A DNA stretch of 10,949 bases, taken from positions 1-10,949 of the forward strand of contig JAFAAJ010000188.1 in assembly GCA_023426625.1 (NCBI GenBank), given 5' to 3'. Positions 1 to 7,736 of the stretch are shown piece by piece; the stretch's first letter is position 1; each line of letters begins with the position of its first letter. The notes under the pieces are model-generated. The model was not told the DNA's origin and did no database searches. It saw nothing but the letters and a program-made list of their open reading frames with translations. Both the position numbers and the translations under genes were made by a program. This DNA comes from Bacteroidota bacterium. Its GTDB lineage: Bacteria > Bacteroidota > Bacteroidia > Flavobacteriales > Weeksellaceae.

Positions 1-303
1 ACCTGGAATGGAGATACTTCACGAGTGATGCACTTGGCGGATATTCCTAAATATGTTGCATTAAAGATCGGGGATACCGTTGTAACGGATGGTAAATCAG
101 CAATTTTCCCTAAAGGCGTGATGATAGGAACCATTGCGGGATATTCCGTGGATAATAAAACAGGATTTTGGGATATTTCTGTAGAACTCAGTGAAAAAAT
201 GGGTGCTTTGAATAAAGTATATGTTGTTAAAAACCTTAAAAAAGCTGAGGTAAAAAGAATTCAGGATACATTGCAGGCAGTAATAAAAAAGGAAAATGAT
301 TAG
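1..303 (+). CDS. mreC: MreC, rod shape-determining protein (3' end only)
   Basis: The reading frame is open from base 1 and ends in TAG at 301-303, so only the last 100 codons are present. MreC is a bitopic inner-membrane protein whose periplasmic beta domain links the MreB/MreD complex to PBP2 and RodA during side-wall synthesis. The visible part matches the end of the second beta-barrel lobe: a 'DIPKYVALKIGDTVVTDG' stretch, then 'FPKGVMIGTI', then strand-rich sequence finishing in a charged tail rich in Lys and Glu. The ATG at 25 is an internal Met, not the start. The stop overlaps the mreD start by eight bases, so the two are likely translated together. Identification relies on this domain and on the mreD-mrdA-rodA order that follows. 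mreB would be expected upstream, outside the window. Confidence 0.9.
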   Translation, partial: TWNGDTSRVMHLADIPKYVALKIGDTVVTDGKSAIFPKGVMIGTIAGYSVDNKTGFWDISVELSEKMGALNKVYVVKNLKKAEVKRIQDTLQAVIKKEND

Positions 304-802
304 CAGAACATTATTTACGGATATTTTGATCATGGCTTTTCTTGTTGCCTTGCAAATCTTTGTTTTGAACAGGATCACCATTTTCGGGAAATACACTCCG
401 GTGTTATATCCTGTTTTTGTTATGTTTTATCCTTTTTTCAGAAATAAATTCCAGTTTTTGGCATTGAGTTTCCTAATAGGTCTTTCGGTAGATGCATTTT
501 TGTACTCATGGGGGATCAATGCCTTTGCAACAACTTTAATTGCCTATTTCAGGACCTTGATTTTCAGAACTTCTACAGATACTTCTACAGATTTCTTTTC
601 TTTTCAGTCCCTTCAATGGGCGCAGTTCTTATTGTTTCTGTTTTCAAGTATCTTTTTGCATCAGCTTTTGGTGCAATATATAGAGTTCTTCAAGTTCAGC
701 AGATTTTTTGAAATATTACTTAATGTATTGGTAACAAGTATAATTTCCTTTATATTTATCGTTATATATGCATTAATCTTTAAAATCAAACAGAAAGTTT
801 GA
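296..802 (+). CDS. mreD: MreD, rod shape-determining membrane protein
   Basis: A 168-residue, strongly hydrophobic protein with about five or six predicted membrane segments, roughly at residues 7-27, 33-48, 55-90, 108-132 and 140-163. It ends in a short basic tail. MreD is a small polytopic partner of MreC in the elongation complex, and its sequence is poorly conserved. The call therefore rests mainly on size, hydrophobicity and position between mreC and mrdA. The ATG at 296 lies inside the end of mreC (8-base overlap), with an AAGGA-like purine run just before it. The stop TGA overlaps the TTG start of the next gene (TTGA at 799-802). No promoter is needed or visible within these overlaps, consistent with operon expression. 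Confidence 0.85.
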   Translation: MISRTLFTDILIMAFLVALQIFVLNRITIFGKYTPVLYPVFVMFYPFFRNKFQFLALSFLIGLSVDAFLYSWGINAFATTLIAYFRTLIFRTSTDTSTDFFSFQSLQWAQFLLFLFSSIFLHQLLVQYIEFFKFSRFFEILLNVLVTSIISFIFIVIYALIFKIKQKV

Positions 803-2835
803 ATACACGCTATTTAAAAATCCTTTCCGTTCTCATTGTTATTGCCGTAATTTTTGTGGCAAGGCTTGCCTATTTACAATTATTTACAGACAGATATGCC
901 TTAAATGCAGCCAATACCTCCATTAAAATTGAATATATCATTCCCCAGAGAGGAGTGATCTTCGACCGTAACGGTAAAATTTTGGTGGGAAACCAGCCTG
1001 CTTATGAAATTTCGTTTACACAGGCTTTAATGAAATCTGATTTTGATACAGTCGCTTTCTGTAATCTGATGAAAATCTCAAAACCGGATTTCATTCACAG
1101 GATCAATACCATTAAAAAAGAAAAATATTACTCAAAGCTGACTCCCATGACCTTCATGAAGGATCTCAGCAGAGAAGATGTTGCACGTGTTCAGGAAATT
1201 ATTTTTAAATATCCTGCCTTCAGTATAGTATCAAGACCTCAACGACAGTATGAAGTTTCTACCTCAGGAAATCTTTTAGGATACACCAATGAGGTAAATG
1301 AAAATGATATTAAAAAAGATTCTGCCTATTATTTGCCGGGTGATTTCATCGGGAAATCCGGAGTTGAAAAATCTTATGAAAAGGAACTTCGCGGGATCAA
1401 AGGAATGAAGTATATCCAAAAGGATATCAAACTACGAAGCATCGGTTCTTATAAAAACGGGTCTTTGGATAAAGATGTAGTTACCGGTAAAGATATTACT
1501 TTAACCATCGATTATGACCTGCAGAGACTGGCTGAAGAAATGCTGGTCAATAAACACGGAGCCATTGTAGCTCTTGACCCGAATAACGGGGAAATTTTAA
1601 CATTGGCAACAGGACCGGATATTGATCCGAATCTGTTTACAGGGCCTAATAAATCTAAAAACTTATACGCTCTATCCAAAGATACCATTTACGAAAATAA
1701 ACCTACTTTCGACCGATCTGTTCAGGCGGCTTATCCTCCCGGATCTACCTTTAAATTGTTGACCGCTTTAGCGGCCATGCAAATGGGAGTAATGGATGAA
1801 AATACAGTTTTTCCGTGTGGAGGAGGATTTAATTATAAAGGCTTAAGGATTAAAGGACACGGTGGAGCTGATCCTTTAGTTCCTGCTATTCAGGTTTCCA
1901 GTAACTGCTTTTTCTCTTATGCTTATTTGGCAATTATCAACAAATATCCGGGGAATCCTTCTAAAGGGGTTGATGAATGGAAAAAGATCATGAACAGCTT
2001 TGGAGTGGGAGAATTCCTGAATAACGATATTGCGGTAGGCGCAAAAGGGAGAATTCCTTCCGGAGAATTTTATGAAAGAAGAATGAAGGCTATCCTGAAA
2101 GCAAGTGGTTCGAAAAAGGATTACAAAAACTGGGACCCTTTAGCTACAGGAGCTGTCTTTAACGGGATGGGACAGGGTGATATTATGATTACGCCACTTC
2201 AGTTAGCCAATTATACTGCAGCCATTGCCAATAAAGGCTGGTTTTATACGCCTCACATTGTAAAATCTATTGATGGAAAACCTAATCCGGATCCTAGATT
2301 TAAAAAGAAACATAAAACACTTGTCGATCAAAAACATTTCGAACCAGTACTGAAAGGGATGGAAGCTGTAGTTATGAGAGGAACTGCAGCCGGATTGAAG
2401 TCCGCTGATTTCACGCAATTGGCAAAAACGGGAACTGCACAGGTTCCACAAGGAAAAGATAATTCTATTTTTGTACTCATTGCCCCTGCGGATAAACCGA
2501 AAATTGTAGTGGTTGCTGTTATGGAACATGCGGGTTTTGGAGCTACTTGGGCGGGACCGGCTTGTACGCTGATCGCTGAAAAGTATATCACAGGTGACCT
2601 GAAAAGAGAGCATCTTTATAAAAGAATGATTACTTCCAGTTTTATGCCTGAATATAAAAGACAGTGGATCGCCGATCTGAAACGGAAAGGACTGTATGTA
2701 GAACCGAAACCGGATTCTGTTAAATTGAAAAGAATGCAGGACAGTATTGAATTCATCAAAAAGCAGAAAGCAAAACTGCAAAAAAAGATAGACGAAGAAA
2801 CAAAGAATAACAAACCTAAAACCACCAGACAATGA
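799..2835 (+). CDS. mrdA: Penicillin-binding protein 2 (peptidoglycan transpeptidase, elongation)
   Basis: A class B PBP of 678 residues that cross-links peptidoglycan in the periplasm as the partner of RodA. One N-terminal membrane anchor spans about residues 6-28. The dimerisation domain follows, with the conserved 'RGVIFDRNG' at 51-59. The transpeptidase domain shows all three active-site motifs in order: STFK (nucleophile Ser316, Lys319), SSN (367-369) and KTG (543-545). The last 50 residues are highly charged and Lys-rich, probably a disordered extension. The start is a TTG at 799, forming TTGA with the mreD stop. The frame from there gives a sensible anchor, and no ATG lies nearby in frame. 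The stop overlaps the rodA start in ATGA. MrdA/PBP2 rather than FtsI/PBP3 is preferred because of the mreCD and rodA neighbours. Confidence 0.95.
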   Translation: MNTRYLKILSVLIVIAVIFVARLAYLQLFTDRYALNAANTSIKIEYIIPQRGVIFDRNGKILVGNQPAYEISFTQALMKSDFDTVAFCNLMKISKPDFIHRINTIKKEKYYSKLTPMTFMKDLSREDVARVQEIIFKYPAFSIVSRPQRQYEVSTSGNLLGYTNEVNENDIKKDSAYYLPGDFIGKSGVEKSYEKELRGIKGMKYIQKDIKLRSIGSYKNGSLDKDVVTGKDITLTIDYDLQRLAEEMLVNKHGAIVALDPNNGEILTLATGPDIDPNLFTGPNKSKNLYALSKDTIYENKPTFDRSVQAAYPPGSTFKLLTALAAMQMGVMDENTVFPCGGGFNYKGLRIKGHGGADPLVPAIQVSSNCFFSYAYLAIINKYPGNPSKGVDEWKKIMNSFGVGEFLNNDIAVGAKGRIPSGEFYERRMKAILKASGSKKDYKNWDPLATGAVFNGMGQGDIMITPLQLANYTAAIANKGWFYTPHIVKSIDGKPNPDPRFKKKHKTLVDQKHFEPVLKGMEAVVMRGTAAGLKSADFTQLAKTGTAQVPQGKDNSIFVLIAPADKPKIVVVAVMEHAGFGATWAGPACTLIAEKYITGDLKREHLYKRMITSSFMPEYKRQWIADLKRKGLYVEPKPDSVKLKRMQDSIEFIKKQKAKLQKKIDEETKNNKPKTTRQ

Positions 2836-4061
2836 AATGGACAGAAGGAATAGATAAGCTGGGTCTTGGTTTGTATTTGTTGCTTTGCTCTTTTGCAATC
2901 GCCAATATCTATAGTGTAGACCAGAAGTTAGGTGAAAAGCAATTGATATTTTTTTGTATCTCGCTGTTTGTAGGGCTTGTCATTTTTGTGGGAAGAAGTA
3001 AGTTCTTCGAGAATATGGCGGGAATACTTTATATAGGTGGAGTATTGCTGCTTATCGGTCTTTTCCCGTTTGGTAAAGAGATCTTAGGGCAAAAAAACTG
3101 GTATAAATTTGGAAGTTTTACGATGCAGCCGGTAGAGTTTGCTAAAATTGGAACAGCACTTATGCTGGCCAATTATGTGTCAGGACCGGATTTTAATTTG
3201 AGTAATAAAAAATCATTCTGGACCGCTTTAGGAATCATAGGTGTTCCGGCGGCGGTAGTTTTGGCAATTCCGGATGTAGGTTCCATGTTGGTTTTTATTG
3301 CGTTTTTTATCGCTTTATATAGAGAAGGACTAAGCGGATTACTTTTTGGAGTTGGTTTCCTCTTTGCCGGTGTTTTTCTGGTGTCTTTAGCGGTAAATCC
3401 TATTTATGTAATAATTACCATCATATTAATTGTAGGAGGCTGGATCGCCATGAACTACTATAAAATGTCCTGGAATGTTATTTCCATTACCGGAATTGCA
3501 GGATCGGTGCTTATACTTTGTGGATTGGCTTTTAGCTCACCTTACATTTTAGAAAAACTTCCTAAACACCAAAGAGAGAGAATTGAAGTTCTTTATAAAG
3601 GTGAAAAAGCATTCAGGGATACTTCCGGTTATAACTTATTATATTCTAAAACCGCGATCGGTTCCGGAGGGCTTTTAGGGAAGGGATATAGAGAGGGTTC
3701 CGTTACGCAGGGGAAATTCGTTCCCGAGCAGGAAACAGATTATATTTTCTGTACCGTTGGTGAAGAATGGGGTTTTGTAGGAAGTGCTGTTCTTGTACTT
3801 TGTTACATGATCTACATCGGAAGGATCTATTTCCTGGCAGAACGACAGAAATCCACTTTTAACCGCGTGTTTGGATATTGTTTTGGTTCTATATTATTAA
3901 TGCACTTTATCATCAATTTAGGGATGGTTATGGGGCTTTTCCCAACCGTTGGGATTCCGTTGCCGTACTTCAGCTACGGAGGAAGTTCTTTATTGGCGTT
4001 CTCTATCATGACCTTTATATTCTTTAAACTTAATTATTCTGATAGAAATAGCCTTGTATAA
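2832..4061 (+). CDS. rodA: RodA, SEDS peptidoglycan glycosyltransferase
   Basis: A 409-residue polytopic SEDS-family membrane protein that polymerises lipid II into glycan strands for cell elongation, working with PBP2. Family landmarks are present: 'QPVEFAK' (Glu102 and Lys105, with the spacing of the conserved E/K pair in E. coli RodA), 'PDVGS' (Asp148), and 'PEQETDYIF', whose Asp303 aligns by motif with the catalytic Asp in the large extracellular loop. The 'GIPLPYFSYGGSSLL' signature lies near the C-terminus. It is about 40 residues longer than E. coli RodA. The extra length lies mainly in a hydrophobic stretch around residues 165-235, which may add membrane segments. The start ATG overlaps the mrdA stop (ATGA). 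A degenerate pentapeptide-repeat gene follows directly. RodA rather than FtsW is chosen from the operon context. Confidence 0.95.
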   Translation: MKWTEGIDKLGLGLYLLLCSFAIANIYSVDQKLGEKQLIFFCISLFVGLVIFVGRSKFFENMAGILYIGGVLLLIGLFPFGKEILGQKNWYKFGSFTMQPVEFAKIGTALMLANYVSGPDFNLSNKKSFWTALGIIGVPAAVVLAIPDVGSMLVFIAFFIALYREGLSGLLFGVGFLFAGVFLVSLAVNPIYVIITIILIVGGWIAMNYYKMSWNVISITGIAGSVLILCGLAFSSPYILEKLPKHQRERIEVLYKGEKAFRDTSGYNLLYSKTAIGSGGLLGKGYREGSVTQGKFVPEQETDYIFCTVGEEWGFVGSAVLVLCYMIYIGRIYFLAERQKSTFNRVFGYCFGSILLMHFIINLGMVMGLFPTVGIPLPYFSYGGSSLLAFSIMTFIFFKLNYSDRNSLV

Positions 4062-4062
4062 T

Positions 4063-4358
4063 CTCTTCAACGGTAACTTTGTTCTGTTTTCTATAAAGCA
4101 TCAATTAAAAGAACCATATTCAGAAACTCTAGACTGAATAATATGGACTTCGGGCAATCTGATTTGTCTCAGGCTGTATTTACCAACTGTGATTTAGCCG
4201 GCGCTGTTTTCGAACATACAAACCTTGAGGAAGCTGATCAGAGGTTCTTTCAATTATATGATAGATCCGGCGATAAACAGGCTTAAACAGGCCAAATTTT
4301 CACTTTCTGAAGTTCTTGGTCTCTGTTTTATAAATTCGATATAGAAATAGAGAGATAA
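4063..4358 (+). pseudogene. Degenerate pentapeptide-repeat protein gene (three frameshifts, no 5' end)
   Basis: No long open frame exists here, but the three frames joined give a coherent pentapeptide-repeat (A[D/N]Lxx) protein end. The pieces in order are 'NLFNGNFVLF' (4063-4092), a frame from about 4092 to 4238 containing 'SDLSQAVFTNCDLAGAVF' and 'HTNLEEAD', a frame from 4240 to about 4323 containing 'RGSFNYMIDP' and 'LKQAKFSLSEVLGL', and a last frame from 4326 reading 'FYKFDIEIER' to TAA at 4356-4358. Frame changes therefore fall near 4090, 4239 and 4324. Residues such as 'NY.IDP' and the 'KFDIEIE' end are typical of Bacteroidota pentapeptide proteins of about 180-200 residues. Roughly half is left, and no start codon can be assigned. 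It abuts rodA. The three separate shifts argue for real decay rather than one sequencing error. Confidence 0.8.
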
Positions 4359-4380
4359 TAAGGCTTCCGAAATGAGAAAC

Positions 4381-4407
4381 AAAAAAACCGCCAGAAAATC
4401 TGACGGC
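4381..4407 (-). terminator. Rho-independent terminator of the NlpC/P60 gene
   Basis: An inverted repeat pairs CCGCCAG (4388-4394) with CTGACGG (4400-4406), one mismatch, five-base loop. Seven A residues at 4381-4387 become a U-tract on the - strand. It lies 28 bases past the stop of the - strand lipoprotein gene. On the + strand it lacks a clean T-run, so it would terminate the rodA side only weakly. Confidence 0.75.
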
Positions 4408-4434
4408 TTCATTATTTAAATCAATTATTTAAAA

Positions 4435-5148
4435 TCAAAGGCTTTTTTCAACTGTAGTATTGGAAGCTGTTGCAGCAAGGTTGTACGCATCTCCATTTTC
4501 ATTGATAACTCTTTTTGCGAATCTGTATTTAGGTCCCCAATATGAATCGTTCAGTGATGATACCATAACACCTTTGGATGTTGCAGCGTGGATGAATTTT
4601 ACTTCTCCATCTTCAGAAACACTTTCTACGATTCCTACGTGAGAAATTCTTCTTCCGTGAGAAAAGAAAACCAAATCACCTTTCTGAAGATCTGTTTTTT
4701 CAATTGTTTCTCCCTCCTGAGCTTGTGAAGCGGCTACTCTTGGTAAACTAAGACCAGCTGCAGCACCGAAAACTGAAAGTACGAAAGCTGAGCAGTCTAT
4801 TCCGTTTCTTGTCATTCCTCCGTATCTGTAAGGAGTTCCAAGGTAAGTTGCTGCTTCAGTTAAGATGTTATCGATCGTTTTATTGTATTTGATCGCTTTT
4901 GCGATCTCAGAATTTTTAATAGTATTTTTTGTGTTAGCTAAAGAAACAGCCTTTTCATTAAGAAAAGCATCGATTAATCTTTGCTTATCCTGCTCCATTT
5001 TCTTATTATCGATAGAAGCTAGTTTGGCATCTGTTTTGTATTCTTTAGTGTAAGTTGCTGGTTTTGAAACTACATAATTTGTAACACAAGATTGTAACGA
5101 AATAGTAGATACAAAAGCGACTAAATAAAGCAAAACTCTTTTCTTCAT
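4435..5148 (-). CDS. NlpC/P60-family cell-wall endopeptidase, lipoprotein
   Basis: A 237-residue predicted lipoprotein hydrolase. The N-terminus is a lipoprotein signal: basic MKKR, a hydrophobic core, then a lipobox ending LQSC with the acylated Cys21. A polar, Lys-rich linker covers about residues 22-95. The NlpC/P60 papain-like domain spans about 96-215, with 'YRYGG', the catalytic 'GIDCSAF' (Cys119), 'DLVFF', 'ISHVGIV' (His170) and 'FIHAA' (His187) forming the expected Cys-His-His set. Such enzymes usually cut between D-Glu and meso-DAP in peptidoglycan stem peptides; the exact bond is not readable from sequence. The last 20 residues are low-complexity. A -7-like box lies about 50 bases upstream of the start and a terminator follows, so it is probably a single-gene unit. 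It is not co-directional with the elongation operon. Confidence 0.92.
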   Translation of the reverse strand: MKKRVLLYLVAFVSTISLQSCVTNYVVSKPATYTKEYKTDAKLASIDNKKMEQDKQRLIDAFLNEKAVSLANTKNTIKNSEIAKAIKYNKTIDNILTEAATYLGTPYRYGGMTRNGIDCSAFVLSVFGAAAGLSLPRVAASQAQEGETIEKTDLQKGDLVFFSHGRRISHVGIVESVSEDGEVKFIHAATSKGVMVSSLNDSYWGPKYRFAKRVINENGDAYNLAATASNTTVEKSL

Positions 5149-5198
5149 ATATATTTGATTACCGTGTTAAAAGGAATATTTATTTTTCAAAAGCAATA

Positions 5199-5206
5199 CA
5201 AAAGTA
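5199..5206 (-). promoter_or_regulatory. Candidate flavobacterial -7 box for the NlpC/P60 gene
   Basis: Read on the - strand this is TACTTTTG, an exact match to the Bacteroidota TAnnTTTG -7 consensus. It lies 50 bases before the ATG of the lipoprotein gene, giving a leader of about 40-45 bases. No TTTG or TTG is seen at the usual 17-21 bases further upstream, so the call is tentative. Confidence 0.4.
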
Positions 5207-5264
5207 AAGATTCCGGTAAAAAGACCCCTGATATGATTATTGTCAGGTTCTTGTTTTAACACAT

Positions 5265-5291
5265 TTTAACATATTATTTAGGTATGTTAAA
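5265..5291. repeat. Perfect 9-bp inverted repeat in the nlpC-glnN gap
   Basis: TTTAACATA (5265-5273) and TATGTTAAA (5283-5291) are exact reverse complements separated by nine bases. It sits 117 bases upstream of the lipoprotein start and just before a hairpin terminator. It could be an operator, or the stem of an RNA hairpin. The arms carry the TTAACA word that is over-represented throughout this gap. Confidence 0.5.
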
Positions 5292-5298
5292 GAAAAAC

Positions 5299-5340
5299 AA
5301 ACCGCAATGCCCCATTTTCGGTAGCTTGCGGTTTTTTTTT
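5299..5340 (+). terminator. Hairpin terminator facing the + strand, no upstream gene
   Basis: AAACCGCAA (5299-5307) pairs perfectly with TTGCGGTTT (5326-5334), leaving an 18-base loop, and the 3' arm runs into nine T residues. On the - strand the same stem is followed by a looser T-rich run, so it may work in both directions. The nearest + strand coding trace is the pentapeptide pseudogene almost 1 kb upstream, beyond an oppositely oriented gene. It may end an unannotated small RNA, or be a back-up terminator for glutamine synthetase on the - strand. Confidence 0.6.
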
Positions 5341-5430
5341 ATTAAGATTTTTTAACAAAATAAATAGCCTTTCCTTTATTAATGGGCTTTGAAGTTTTAA
5401 AACTCAAATTTTACACCTGTTAACAAAAAC

Positions 5431-5460
5431 AAAAAAACTCACCGGAAATACCGATGAGTT
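5431..5460 (-). terminator. Rho-independent terminator of glutamine synthetase
   Basis: AACTCA (5436-5441) pairs with TGAGTT (5455-5460). After one mismatch, CGG (5443-5445) pairs with CCG (5451-5453) around an AAATA loop. The A-run at 5431-5437 gives the U-tract on the - strand. It lies 27 bases past the glutamine synthetase stop. Confidence 0.8.
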
Positions 5461-5486
5461 GTAACTAATATGGAACTTGACAGCTG

Positions 5487-7682
5487 TTATCTTGTAAATA
5501 ACATTTCTCTGTATTTTGTCATTGGCCAAAGTTCGTCATCCACCATCATTTCAAGAGCGTCTGAAGCTTCTCTGATCACATCGAAATATGGTTTAACTTT
5601 ATTACAGTAATCTTCTGCCTGCTTTTGGCTGTTGGTAACTGCTTTTGCAGCTTCTCTGGCTTTAATAAGATCTTCAACGCCGATTTTGATCTTGGAAACA
5701 TTCTCAGAAATACTTTCAATTAAACTCATTTGCTCTTTTGCTAATGATTTGAAATCCTTATCTCCGAATATTTCTTTCAGACCCTTAACGTTTTCTATTA
5801 ATCTGTTCTGGTAATTTAAAGCAGATGGAATAATGTGGTTTCTTGCGATATCACTTAAAACTCTTGCTTCAATATCAATTACGGTAGAATATTTCTCCAG
5901 TTTGATCTCATTTCTTGCTTCAACTTCTCTGTGAGTGAATACGCCTACTTCTTCGAAAAGATCAACGAATTTTTGGTCCATTTCTTTTTTCAAAGCTTCC
6001 GGAGTCGTTTTTAAGTTGTTCAATCCTCTCTTTTCAGCCTCTTTTGCCCAGTCATCAGAATATCCGTCACCTTCGAACATAATGTTCTTACACTGCTTGA
6101 TGTATTCTCTTAATACGTTGAAGATCGCTTCATCTTTTTTCAACCCGCCTTCAATTAAAGCATCTACTTCTTTTTTGAAGTCGTTCAATTGTTTTGCTGC
6201 GATCGTATTCATTACTGTCATAGATTCTGCGCAGTTTGCAGAAGATCCTACAGCTCTGATCTCGAATTTATTTCCTGTAAATGCAAACGGAGAAGTTCTG
6301 TTTCTGTCCGTGTTATCCAAAAGGATTTCAGGGATTTTTCCAACTACATTTAACTTTAATTCTGTTTTCTCTTCCGGAGATAATTTTCCGTTCGTCACTT
6401 TTTCAAGCTCCTCAAGAACGCTGAACAACTGGCTTCCGATGAATACGGAAATAATTGCCGGCGGAGCCTCATTGGCACCTAATCTGTGGTCGTTGCTTGC
6501 CGAAGCGATACTTGCTCTTAAAAGATCTGCATATTCATAAACAGCCTTAATGGTGTTTACGAAGAACGTTAAGAACTGTAAGTTTTTCTTAGGGTTTTTT
6601 CCGGGACTTAAAAGGTTTTCACCAGTATCAGTCGCTAAAGACCAGTTGTTGTGTTTTCCGCTTCCATTCACTCCCGCAAATGGTTTTTCGTGGAATAAAA
6701 TATGGAAGTGATGTCTGTGAGCAATTCTTGCCATGATGTCCATCAACAAAGAGTTGTGGTCTACGGCAACGTTTACTTCTTCAAACATTGGAGCTAATTC
6801 GAATTGGTTCGGAGCAACTTCATTATGTCTTGTTGTTACTGGAATTCCCAGTTTCATACATTCGATTTCCAGTTCCTTCATGAAGTTCATAACTCTTGTA
6901 GGAATAGAACCGAAATAGTGGTCATCCAATTGTTGCCCTTTTGCAGGAGAGTGTCCTAATAATGTTTTACCTGTTAACACTAAATCCGGACGAGATTGGT
7001 ATAATGCCGAGTCAACTAAGAAATATTCCTGCTCCCAACCTAAGGTAGGCGTTACTTTTGTTACGTTTTTGTCGAAATACTGCATTACGCTGGTTGCAGC
7101 TTCGTCTACCGCGTTCAAAGCTCTTAAAAGCGGTGCTTTATAATCTAAAGTTTCTCCTGTGTAAGAAATAAAGATAGAAGGGATACAAAGAGTAGTCCCC
7201 ATGATGAAAGCCGGAGAAGTAGGATCCCAAGCTGTATAACCTCTGGCTTCGAATGTATTTCTGATTCCTCCGTTCGGGAAAGAAGATGCATCCGGCTCCT
7301 GCTGAATCAATAAGTTTCCACTGAATCTTTCGATGGCTCTTCCTCCTTCGATTGGCGTGAAGAAGGAATCGTGCTTTTCTGCAGTTGTCCCTGTCAGAGG
7401 CTGAAACCAGTGAGTGTAGTGAGTTACTCCTTTGCTCATCGCCCAGTCTTTCATAGCAACAGCTACCTGATCTGCGATGTGTCTCTGGATCTTAGTTCCT
7501 TTTTTCACAGCATCCATAATTGATTGGAATGCTTCCTTCGTTAAATATTCTCTCATGGTTTCTTCTGAGAAAACATTCTGACAGAATAATTCTGATAACT
7601 TTACAGGAACCTCAACAGAGTTGTCTCTTCTAAAGTCCTTAAATGGTAAGGTTTCTAACGCTTTGAATCTTAAAGTTGACAT
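5487..7682 (-). CDS. glnN: Glutamine synthetase type III (GSIII)
   Basis: A 731-residue cytoplasmic enzyme that makes glutamine from glutamate, ammonia and ATP. The length and sequence fit the large GSIII class found in Bacteroidota and cyanobacteria, not the ~450-residue GSI. Visible features are a class III N-terminal region with 'HWFQPLTG' and 'EKHDSF' (about 91-106), the metal-binding 'GWEQEYF' (Glu217, Glu219), 'RHNEVAPNQFELAP' (285-298), the ATP-site loop 'GVNGSGKHNNWS' (337-348), and 'NRTSPFAFTGNKFE' (461-474) followed by Arg476. All expected catalytic regions appear intact. The C-terminal ~200 residues are helical and typical of the class. The first ATG of the frame is used; the N-terminus looks normal for the family. 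It is flanked by its own terminator and a divergent promoter region, so it is probably monocistronic. Some literature calls this gene glnA. Confidence 0.95.
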   Translation of the reverse strand: MSTLRFKALETLPFKDFRRDNSVEVPVKLSELFCQNVFSEETMREYLTKEAFQSIMDAVKKGTKIQRHIADQVAVAMKDWAMSKGVTHYTHWFQPLTGTTAEKHDSFFTPIEGGRAIERFSGNLLIQQEPDASSFPNGGIRNTFEARGYTAWDPTSPAFIMGTTLCIPSIFISYTGETLDYKAPLLRALNAVDEAATSVMQYFDKNVTKVTPTLGWEQEYFLVDSALYQSRPDLVLTGKTLLGHSPAKGQQLDDHYFGSIPTRVMNFMKELEIECMKLGIPVTTRHNEVAPNQFELAPMFEEVNVAVDHNSLLMDIMARIAHRHHFHILFHEKPFAGVNGSGKHNNWSLATDTGENLLSPGKNPKKNLQFLTFFVNTIKAVYEYADLLRASIASASNDHRLGANEAPPAIISVFIGSQLFSVLEELEKVTNGKLSPEEKTELKLNVVGKIPEILLDNTDRNRTSPFAFTGNKFEIRAVGSSANCAESMTVMNTIAAKQLNDFKKEVDALIEGGLKKDEAIFNVLREYIKQCKNIMFEGDGYSDDWAKEAEKRGLNNLKTTPEALKKEMDQKFVDLFEEVGVFTHREVEARNEIKLEKYSTVIDIEARVLSDIARNHIIPSALNYQNRLIENVKGLKEIFGDKDFKSLAKEQMSLIESISENVSKIKIGVEDLIKAREAAKAVTNSQKQAEDYCNKVKPYFDVIREASDALEMMVDDELWPMTKYREMLFTR

Positions 7683-7736
7683 AATAAGGTTATTTTTACA
7701 GGGTAAATTTACAAAAAAAAATGAATTGAAATGATT

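Noticed and set aside
2203..2898. 231-codon open frame antisense to mrdA and rodA
   Set aside because: It overlaps well-supported genes, and the translation is low-complexity (Phe/Ser/Ile-rich) as expected for a complement frame.
5285..5355. Small frame of about 23 codons starting ATG TTA AAG across the orphan terminator
   Set aside because: It reads straight through the hairpin and T-run to give a Phe-rich end, which is not a plausible peptide gene.
5935..6540. 201-codon + strand frame inside glutamine synthetase
   Set aside because: It is the mirror of a highly conserved coding region; Ser/Phe-rich composition and no independent signals.
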